Source: Veillonella sp.
GTDB lineage: Bacteria > Bacillota > Negativicutes > Veillonellales > Veillonellaceae
Length of the DNA stretch: 19,868 nt
Assembly: GCA_022737715.1 (NCBI GenBank)
Contig: JAIITD010000019.1
Location: forward strand, 1 to 19,868
Reading direction: 5' to 3'
Shown: positions 14,336 through 19,868 of the stretch, piece by piece
How the letters are laid out: every line of letters begins with the position of its first letter
Numbering within the stretch: the stretch's first letter is position 1
The notes under the pieces: generated by a model
Told to the model about the DNA's origin: nothing
Seen by the model: the letters and a program-made list of their open reading frames with translations, nothing else
Database searches by the model: none
Made by a program: the position numbers and the translations under genes

Positions 14336-15459
14336 ATGAATCAAGGTTTAGTGCGCCAAATTAATGATATTGTTAGACCCTATCGCAAAGCGCGCATGGG
14401 TATGCTCATTGTGATTAGTGATCCTGTTGGCCAACGTGGTCCGACGCCACCGTTGGCATGGCAGTATATGATTGGTCGAAATTGGTATAAGCATACGATT
14501 CATGGTACGGCGTCCGTGAATGGTGTACATGGACAGCAGCCGGTGGAAATGACCTTGTTTGCATGGCCTGAAAATCGGATTGCGGATTGGCATAGCGTGG
14601 GCGGTTGGTATACGCAACAGTATGGGTATCCTTGCGTGCTCTGCGTGTCGCCTACGGGGCACACCAAGATGCTTCAGTATGATTATGGCAAAATGCGGTA
14701 TGGCGATGACTTAGGGACTGGGACCCTAAACAGATTGAGGCCTATGGTAGCACTGTTTTAGGTGAAAGCTACGCTTGCACGGGCATTGATGCTGATTATC
14801 GGCATGTGCAATTCCCTGAGTTTAATCGTCAAGATGGCACTCATTTTGGTGCTTTATCTGATTATGTTGGCAGTGAATATATTTTACTGTTCCCCAAAAG
14901 GCGTATTAGTTTAGTACGTAGGGGAATGTGGCGCCATTCGATTGAAGATCTAGCCAATATATGTAATGTCCCCTTTGATATAGTGGAACAAACCTATCTC
15001 GATACGCCTGATGATCCAACGGAATATAGGGAAACCTTTTATGTCCTTTATGTGCGGAAATCAAGGTTACAAGAAGTATTTGGCGCTTTTAAACGGGCCC
15101 TTATGATTAGAGCAATTCCTTGGATGCTTTGTATCACACCAAGAGGGTATATGTATCATATTTCTCCATGCACAAATAGTGATACAGGACTAACAACAAG
15201 CACCTTGCCTAACATTGCATATGACCCACACGCCGATGAATTTTTGGCCCTTCTCGCTAAAGATAAATGGGAACTGTGCGGTAACTATGGGCTCTTTTCA
15301 CTCGACACATACAAATCATTTATGGAAACACAAGATTGTTACATCAAAACGATTGTGCCAGACTCAGAATTTACCTATTGCGCTCCATCAATTATGACCG
15401 TCATAGCAGGGCACAATTTGATTCAGAACTTGCTGAAAACACCGTGCATATGGGCATAA
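14336..15459 (+). pseudogene. Frameshifted gene of unknown function, two fragments
   Basis: GGGGGAT precedes the ATG at 14336. The first frame runs to a stop at 14759-14761 and the second is open from 14710 to 15459. The second frame reads convincingly well before its first ATG (DWDPKQIEAYGSTVLGESYA), whereas the end of the first frame (TLNRLRPMVALF) does not. One base therefore appears lost, or two gained, around 14707-14740. Repaired, the protein would have about 374 aa and no signal peptide. The two halves look related: PCVLCVSPTGH in the first and PWMLCITPRGY in the second follow similar helices. I know no family. The 3' end abuts sequence shared with toxin copy C (15470-15551), so it may also be truncated. 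Confidence 0.65.
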
Positions 15460-15469
15460 AAAAGCATAA

Positions 15470-15551
15470 ATATCGTCAAATACGAATAAACTATAAAACA
15501 ATAGGCACAATGCTTCTTAGCATAGTATACTTATACTGAGAAGTGTTGTGC
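15470..15551. repeat. Scar of a fourth toxin-antitoxin end plus stem-loop, copy 3
   Basis: This matches 9365-9444 by eye: ATCGTCAAATA (the inverted -35 box of the antisense promoter, here 15474-15479), then GAAT, then ATAGGCACAA and the stem-loop. No -10 box exists at 17 bp (TGGGCA on the plus strand), so no antisense promoter remains. The stem-loop 15505-15551 pairs 20 positions around GTATACT (15525-15531) with one C/A mismatch and is followed by CTTATTTT. Confidence 0.6.
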
Positions 15552-15581
15552 TTATTTTATGTTGAGAGAAGAGGGTGTAAT

Positions 15582-16835
15582 ATGATGCGGCGTAGCTTAG
15601 TTATGATGGCGATAGCATTGGCTTTCACTATGAATGTTAATGCCGTAGAGATTGAGGTGCCGGCAGGACAACCTCCTGTACCTGGTGCAGACAGGAAAAT
15701 TTCTGCAAATGCCTATGAAAATTATTCACATATCAATGAGCCGGCTGTTAAGGAGGTAGACGCATATGTGGCGTATGTTAAGTCTCATCCGAGAGCCTCA
15801 GATTCATTGATAGCAAAAATTAATCAAGAGAAACCTGGATATGATAAAGCTGTTAGATTAGCAGAGTTTTCACAATCTACTGTTGTTTTGGTGCATGACA
15901 AAGCCAATGCGATTCGTTTCTCTGTGCCTGATGTTAGTATTCGAGGTGATGTAATTACGTCGAATACAGAAAAAGGACCATTATATGCTGTTCGGAGCCT
16001 TACTGGATTTTTGCTTGTAGGTCCTCCTCATAGTAAGCAAATAAAGGGTTATGAGCATGGAAAGTATACATATGACAATTTAAAACAGGCTTCTTGGAAA
16101 CTTGTGTCGGATCCTAAAGAACATGTGATGTATACTGAATTCACTCCGTTTAATTCCAACCATACGTATGGCATTACATATGGCCGTTCTGTGACGAAGA
16201 ATGATCCATTCCAAAATCAACCTGCTGAAGTAGTCATGAGCAATTATATTATTCCATCAATTGAATCGATTGCGGGATTAGATTCTTATTCTAAGACTGA
16301 AAGATGGGGTAATTTTACGTATCGTATTCCTAAAACTGCTAAATTGATCAGTCAAACTGTAGAAGAAGGTCGGTATGAGGTGCGAACCTATGAAGATAAG
16401 GGAATCACGATTCGTGTTATACGTCATATATTTAAGAAAGATCATATAGATCGTTCTAGCGCCACACCTCAAATACTGTGGTTTTTGGATAAATATGGCG
16501 ACCTTGATTTACCTACCCAATATGCTACCGTATGGAACAACGGCTTGCCAGGATTCTTAATTGATCGTCAAATAAACAAAGGTAACTCATACTTGAGACA
16601 CTATACAAAAGATTCAGTATATGCTTATAGTTATCGAATTCTTTATGATGAAAGTATATCCTCATATAATCATAAACAACTGAGAGATATAATAGAATAT
16701 GTAGGCTTTGATAATACAAGCACACTCCAAAAGGAACCTCAATGGAGAGTACATAGAAACTATAAGAAGCAGTTAGAAGCAAATCCGGTCTATATTCCTT
16801 GGTATATGAAGAAAATAGCACTTTATAATCAGTAA
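15582..16835 (+). CDS. Secreted protein of the three-member family (paralog 3)
   Basis: The ATG at 15582 (or the next codon, also ATG) is preferred because GAGGG lies 6 nt upstream; an earlier start would put charged residues before the signal peptide. The 417-aa product begins MMRRSLVMMAIALAFTMNVNA, cut before VEIEVPAGQPPVPGAD, nearly the same as the 7535 protein. It keeps AYENY, MSNYIIPS with YRIPK, and VWNNGLPGFL with LRDIIEY. It is closer to paralog 1 than to paralog 2. The stem-loop copy 3 lies about 30 nt upstream. The 16877 gene follows after 41 nt without a terminator, so the two form an operon. Confidence 0.82.
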   Translation: MMRRSLVMMAIALAFTMNVNAVEIEVPAGQPPVPGADRKISANAYENYSHINEPAVKEVDAYVAYVKSHPRASDSLIAKINQEKPGYDKAVRLAEFSQSTVVLVHDKANAIRFSVPDVSIRGDVITSNTEKGPLYAVRSLTGFLLVGPPHSKQIKGYEHGKYTYDNLKQASWKLVSDPKEHVMYTEFTPFNSNHTYGITYGRSVTKNDPFQNQPAEVVMSNYIIPSIESIAGLDSYSKTERWGNFTYRIPKTAKLISQTVEEGRYEVRTYEDKGITIRVIRHIFKKDHIDRSSATPQILWFLDKYGDLDLPTQYATVWNNGLPGFLIDRQINKGNSYLRHYTKDSVYAYSYRILYDESISSYNHKQLRDIIEYVGFDNTSTLQKEPQWRVHRNYKKQLEANPVYIPWYMKKIALYNQ

Positions 16836-16876
16836 GATTATATTAATTTATAGTTTTGAGAGACTAGGAGAGAATA

Positions 16877-17455
16877 ATGAGAATAAAATTTTTAGCACTT
16901 AGTTTAGGTCTTGCTATATTACTGGCGGGTAATATGAGTTCTATTGCTGATGCCAGCTGGCTGAGCAAAGCCATGGATCGTTTGGAAACGAGTAATGCTA
17001 AGCTTTCACCAAGTTGGCCAAAAGCGGAGCAGTATCGTAATTATAGACCCGGTCAGGTCATAGGGGCCTATTTGCCTGCTGAAGATATGAAAATTGCCGG
17101 CGTATCTTTGGGCACCTCTTTTGATGCGGTAAAGGCCAGCCTTGGTCAGCCGACCAGTGAAAAACGTGACGAGCTTACCTATGGAGGTATCAAGTTTGGA
17201 CATTCTCTGATGCAAGATAGCAGACCTATCGTATGGTATATAACCGTAAGCAATCGCGATGCTGTAACTGCTCGAGGCATTGCCGTTGGCGATACCTTGA
17301 AAAAGGTTATGGACGTCTATGGACGCCCTGATTTTATTGACTTTAATAACCGTTGGTTCTATGGATATCTTAGATATAATAGCGATAACATTCGCGGTAT
17401 ATTCTTTGAACATAATGGCAGCAAGGTGACTAAGATTATTGTAAGCGATAATTAA
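16877..17455 (+). CDS. Exported protein with two BamE/SmpA-like repeats
   Basis: A 192-aa protein. Signal peptide 1-26 with an ADA cleavage site, then WLSKAMDRLE. Two similar units follow: KIAGVSLGTSFDAVKASLGQP with strands after it, and ARGIAVGDTLKKVMDVYGRPDF with YLRYNSDNIRGIFFEHN. The G-x-x-x-G/T-x-x-x-x-V-x-x-x-x-G-x-P pattern is that of small envelope domains of the BamE/SmpA kind; this is a fold inference. AGGAGAG precedes the ATG and the gene follows the 15582 gene directly. Its N-terminal 45 residues correspond to the truncated gene at 8798. Pairing of this gene with the 400-aa family in two places suggests that the products act together in the envelope. Confidence 0.75.
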   Translation: MRIKFLALSLGLAILLAGNMSSIADASWLSKAMDRLETSNAKLSPSWPKAEQYRNYRPGQVIGAYLPAEDMKIAGVSLGTSFDAVKASLGQPTSEKRDELTYGGIKFGHSLMQDSRPIVWYITVSNRDAVTARGIAVGDTLKKVMDVYGRPDFIDFNNRWFYGYLRYNSDNIRGIFFEHNGSKVTKIIVSDN

Positions 17456-17494
17456 GAAGGTGCTATTCCTACGGACGATATATAAAACAATAAA

Positions 17495-17523
17495 TTGAAA
17501 TTAATCGATATATCTGATACACT
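17495..17523 (+). promoter_or_regulatory. Candidate promoter for the ArsC/Spx-like gene
   Basis: TTGAAA (17495-17500), 17-bp spacer, TACACT (17518-17523), about 50 nt before the ATG at 17574. Confidence 0.45.
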
Positions 17524-17573
17524 ATACATATAAATAATGATTCTTGATGTTATATGTAGATAAAGGAGTTCCT

Positions 17574-17927
17574 ATGTTATTTGTAGAATATCCAAAATGT
17601 ACAACTTGCAAAAAAGCAAAGAAGTTTTTAGATGATCATCATATTGAGTACACGGATCGTGATATTAAATCTGAAAACCCTACAGCTGAGGAAATCGCTG
17701 CATGGTATCCTCAATCTGGTAAGGATTTGAAAGCATTTTTTAATACGTCTGGCTTGATTTATCGTGAACAACAATTAAAGGATAAATTGCCAGGCCTTAG
17801 CGAAGAGGAAAAATTAGCTTTGTTGGCATCCAACGGTATGCTCGTAAAGCGTCCAATTTTGGTATTAGAAGATAAGGTCTTGGTAGGCTTTAAAGAAAAA
17901 GAATGGATGGAAGCACTAAATTTGTAA
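17574..17927 (+). CDS. ArsC/Spx family thioredoxin-fold protein
   Basis: A 117-aa protein of normal length for the ArsC/Spx/YffB group. The ATG at 17574 has AAAGGAG at ideal spacing; an upstream in-frame ATG at 17544 lacks one. The CxxC site is C9-TT-C12 in YPKCTTCKKAKKFL. The conserved Arg-Pro before the fifth strand is R93-P94 in KRPILV. The helical insert between them (NTSGLIYREQQLKDKLPGLSEEE, interrupted here only for description) is typical of arsenate-reductase-like proteins. These act as glutathione- or thioredoxin-linked reductases, or, for Spx, bind RNA polymerase. Two cysteines in the motif and the absence of ars genes nearby make true arsenate reduction unproven. Confidence 0.88.
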   Translation: MLFVEYPKCTTCKKAKKFLDDHHIEYTDRDIKSENPTAEEIAAWYPQSGKDLKAFFNTSGLIYREQQLKDKLPGLSEEEKLALLASNGMLVKRPILVLEDKVLVGFKEKEWMEALNL

Positions 17928-17973
17928 TTAGCTGAATGACATCGTACCCCATATTCTGATTACTACTATAAAT

Positions 17974-18021
17974 GGCTGTAATAGCATGCGCAGTAAATGC
18001 ATGTTGTTACAGCCGTTTTTT
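17974..18021 (+). terminator. Terminator after the ArsC/Spx-like gene
   Basis: GGCTGTAA pairs with TTACAGCC and inside it AGCATGC with GCATGTT (17974-18014), followed by G and six T. Confidence 0.88.
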
Positions 18022-18110
18022 GACAGCATATACATTTTTTCGGTATACTAATAGATATTTCATTAGTTTTTCATTAATGAATCGTGAACGTTAATGATGA
18101 GAGAGTGTAT

Positions 18111-19094
18111 ATGCGATTTTTAGTGTGTGTGTTGTGTGGACTACTACTGGCTCCTACTGTATGGGCCAGCGATGTGGTGTCTTCTACGAAAAATGGACAA
18201 GTGAATACTGAGGAATTCCACATCTCGCCGGCCTATTTGCCGGATCATCAGATTGGTGAAAGCGGCCCTTTGGTGATGGATACAACAGAGCGTAAAACGA
18301 CGCGGTATTCTAGTGTTGATGCGGTGAATTCCGCAATCAATGCGGTAGCTGTGTCCAATATTAATTATGATATGCATACCAATGGTAAGGCGTGGATGAA
18401 ACGAACCACCGTGGCGCTAAGCTTTCAGAAGGATTGGAAGCCTCTCTATAGTGCAGAAACAGTGCAACCTATAGGCCATTATGCCGACCAGTCTCGCCAA
18501 GTTTGGTTTACCCAAGGTTCTGTAGCACGCGCTGCGGACATTGGCACGACCCTTAACAGCGGTTTTGGCTATCGCCGCATCAGCCGTGATGACCATCATT
18601 TGCACGGCGCGAACCTGTTTTATGACCACCGTTTCAAGGGCCAACATAGACGCATGAGTGCTGGTCTTGAGTATCTTTCTGGTGAAAGCGAGTTCCGGTT
18701 CAATTATTATCGTGGTATGAGTGATGACCATATGGTCAATGGTGCATTGGAACGGATTACCGATGGCTATACCGTGTCCTATGGAAAAACATTTAAAAAT
18801 GCCCGTTGGGCTCGCATCTATGGAGAGGCCTATCACTGGACTTTGAACCGTAGTGCTGATAAAAACGGGTTGCGACTTGGCACCGAATTGCAACTGACAC
18901 CGCGCGTGTCCATTGATATGGGATTCAATAAACCAGAACATACATCGGGTAGCGCTTATGGTAAAATCATGTTCCGTCTTGCCGGTGCCGACATGGCTTG
19001 GTACGGTGGAAAACATAAACTCGATACAGAATCTACAGTACGATCTAAAATGCTTGAAACAGTAAGACGAGATAATACGGTCGTTGTGGAATAA
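18111..19094 (+). CDS. Inverse-autotransporter beta-barrel protein without passenger
   Basis: The ATG at 18111 is favoured because the signal peptide starts there (MRFLVCVLCGLLLAPTVWA) with GAGAG upstream; an ATG nine codons earlier has no good site. The 327-aa product matches the inverse-autotransporter (intimin/invasin) barrel: NSGFGYRRISRDDHHLHGANLFYDH, then HRRMSAGLEYLSG and FRFNYYRGMSD, then a DGYTVSYG strand and further alternating strands. The C-terminus KMLETVRRDNTVVVE resembles the linker that leads out of the barrel toward the passenger in this family, and the stop codon comes right after it. No Ig-like or lectin domains follow. It may be a stand-alone porin-like barrel, or a gene cut at the barrel-passenger border. 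It sits in the outer membrane. Confidence 0.78.
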   Translation: MRFLVCVLCGLLLAPTVWASDVVSSTKNGQVNTEEFHISPAYLPDHQIGESGPLVMDTTERKTTRYSSVDAVNSAINAVAVSNINYDMHTNGKAWMKRTTVALSFQKDWKPLYSAETVQPIGHYADQSRQVWFTQGSVARAADIGTTLNSGFGYRRISRDDHHLHGANLFYDHRFKGQHRRMSAGLEYLSGESEFRFNYYRGMSDDHMVNGALERITDGYTVSYGKTFKNARWARIYGEAYHWTLNRSADKNGLRLGTELQLTPRVSIDMGFNKPEHTSGSAYGKIMFRLAGADMAWYGGKHKLDTESTVRSKMLETVRRDNTVVVE

Positions 19095-19113
19095 TAGAAT
19101 ATCTTTTGCTGAG

Positions 19114-19152
19114 ACACCAGTGTCATTATTTTGCATAATACACTGGTGTTTT
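19114..19152 (+). terminator. Terminator after the barrel gene
   Basis: ACACCAGTGT (19114-19123) pairs with ACACTGGTGT (19140-19149) over 10 bp, followed by a short T-run (GTTTT). Confidence 0.8.
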
Positions 19153-19175
19153 AACGTCATAAAAAATTAAAAATA

Positions 19176-19184
19176 TGCTATAAT
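19176..19184 (+). promoter_or_regulatory. Extended -10 promoter for the 19221 gene
   Basis: TGCTATAAT (19176-19184), identical to the extended -10 at 6496-6504, located 36 nt before the ATG. Confidence 0.55.
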
Positions 19185-19220
19185 TAATATACTATTTATA
19201 ATTTAGAGAGAGTGTTTATT

Positions 19221-19646
19221 ATGCATATTACAAAGCCCCTACTATGGCTATTAGAACCGTATATCGTATACAAAGCCTATTTGTGGGGGCTTCGTTTTTA
19301 TTCGCATCCTGTGACGTGGGAAGGAGAACCCGATTGGTTTTCTTTGACACTAACCACATTGCTCGCCATTGATGCCATTGTATTGCCGTTATTACTGCTA
19401 TACCTGCCTGCGTGCAATCCAGATAAGGACGTTCCACGATGGATTATAAAAATCGTTAACCCGTTAGATCGTTTTGTAGCTTGGGTTGAAAGTAAACAAC
19501 TTGGATCCGTATGGATGAAAATTATCGGTGCCTTATGGGCCTTTTTTATATACCTTGTGCCTGTCTATATTGGCGGACAACTAGCTATGGCTGTTGTTGT
19601 AGCTCTTATTTATGACGTACTCACTTGGGCGACCATGCAGGTGTAA
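19221..19646 (+). CDS. Small multi-pass membrane protein of unknown function
   Basis: A 141-aa protein from the ATG at 19221, with AGAGAGAG at 19205-19212 upstream. Three to four hydrophobic segments are visible: near the N-terminus (LLWLLEPYIVYKAYLW), at about 41-65 (LTTLLAIDAIVLPLLLLYL), and a long one at about 100-139 that probably crosses twice. A polar loop with NPDKDVPRWI and NPLDRFVAWVE lies between. I recognise no family. It has its own promoter and its own downstream stem-loop, so it is a single-gene unit in the inner membrane. Confidence 0.72.
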   Translation: MHITKPLLWLLEPYIVYKAYLWGLRFYSHPVTWEGEPDWFSLTLTTLLAIDAIVLPLLLLYLPACNPDKDVPRWIIKIVNPLDRFVAWVESKQLGSVWMKIIGALWAFFIYLVPVYIGGQLAMAVVVALIYDVLTWATMQV

Positions 19647-19695
19647 TCAATGAATATTGGGAACAGGGTATTTCTTACAAAAATATAGATATAAA

Positions 19696-19740
19696 AAATC
19701 GCGACTAGTTAATTAATTTCTAATCAACTAGCCGCGATTT
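19696..19740 (+). terminator. Terminator after the 19221 gene
   Basis: AAATCGCG-A-CTAGTT (19696-19710) pairs with AACTAG-C-CGCGATTT (19726-19740) with one internal A/C mismatch. The A and T flanks allow function in both directions. Confidence 0.82.
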
Positions 19741-19769
19741 CTTATTTATTAGACACCATTAGACCCTTT

Positions 19770-19868
19770 TTAGAATTAGAACAGGCCTGTACTAAATTAC
19801 AGAACCACATATAGTGCTCGTTAGAATTAGAACAGGCCTGTACTAAATTACAGAACCACATATAGTGC
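19770..19868. repeat. Perfect tandem repeat, 51-bp period, running off the window
   Basis: 48 bases (19770-19817) are repeated exactly at 19821-19868, separated by TCG. Each unit holds the perfect palindrome ACAGGCCTGT (19781-19790 and 19832-19841). The window ends at the last base of the second copy, so the number of units is unknown. Confidence 0.9.

Noticed and set aside
14753..14761. Programmed -1 frameshift joining the two halves of the 14336-15459 gene
   Set aside because: The only T-run near the stop is not a canonical slippery heptamer, and protein-like sequence in the second frame begins about 45 nt earlier, so the change lies upstream of the stop.
17006..17413. 135-codon frame on the minus strand
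   Set aside because: It is antisense to the BamE-like gene 16877-17455, without start signals or recognisable sequence.
17574..17927. Arsenate reductase as a specific function, with gene symbol arsC
   Set aside because: The fold is clear, but the family includes Spx-like regulators and reductases of unknown substrate, and no arsenic-resistance gene is nearby.
18417..19160. 247-codon frame on the minus strand
   Set aside because: It lies fully opposite the inverse-autotransporter gene, has no ribosome binding site and its translation resembles no protein family; it is a shadow of the barrel gene.
19770..19868. CRISPR array at the window end
   Set aside because: The whole 51-bp period is conserved apart from a 3-nt joint; there is no variable spacer between repeats and no cas gene in view.
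1..19868. tRNA, rRNA or prophage genes
   Set aside because: No cloverleaf-like segment, rRNA-like stretch, integrase or phage structural gene was noticed; the holin-like peptides are solitary and not beside lysis genes.

Overview
The window reads as chromosome of a low-GC diderm Firmicute (Negativicutes), most likely a Veillonella. The reasoning: Firmicute-style ribosome binding sites and -10/-35 promoters sit beside outer-membrane proteins that only a two-membrane cell needs (a YadA-type trimeric autotransporter anchor at 11707-12621 and an inverse-autotransporter barrel at 18111-19094), next to an anaerobe's [FeFe]-hydrogenase (1-498). The genus is an inference from family content, not proven by a marker gene.

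Layout. 1-498 is the 3' end of a hydrogenase gene, closed by a long stem-loop in a structured 410-nt intergenic region. 910-2602 holds a PD-(D/E)XK nuclease-like protein and a tightly linked 67-aa protein. 2711-5890 (minus) holds a zinc-ribbon/DUF805 membrane protein and a large membrane/coiled-coil protein with a possible RelE-like tail. 6074-9375 carries three copies of a type I toxin-antitoxin module too small for ordinary gene calling: two intact copies (33-aa holin-like toxins at 6229 and 9142, each facing a convergent antisense RNA promoter) and one in which promoter and toxin are deleted but the antisense RNA gene survives (7216-7375). Between and after them lie exported proteins of unknown function (6534, 7535, 8798, 9495, 10082, 10783). 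11707-17455 holds the trimeric autotransporter, two more members of the exported family (12789-14120 minus, 15582-16835 plus), a frameshifted gene (14336-15459) and a BamE-like exported protein (16877-17455). 17574-19646 holds an ArsC/Spx-like thioredoxin-fold protein, a passenger-less inverse autotransporter barrel and a small membrane protein. The window ends inside a perfect 51-bp tandem repeat.

How it fits together. Most of 6.5-19 kb is an envelope/secretome region expanded by duplication. The unit '~400-aa secreted protein + WLSK-type exported protein' occurs intact at 15582-17455 and as a copy with a truncated second gene at 7535-8950. A ~45-nt stem-loop with compensatory base changes between copies lies just upstream of three secreted-protein genes (7452-7496, 9400-9444, 15505-15551). 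Sequence flanking it at 15470-15551 matches the end of toxin-antitoxin copy C, so toxin-antitoxin modules and secreted-protein cassettes seem to have been duplicated together. The most notable system is this multi-copy type I toxin-antitoxin array with its toxin-less antisense copy.
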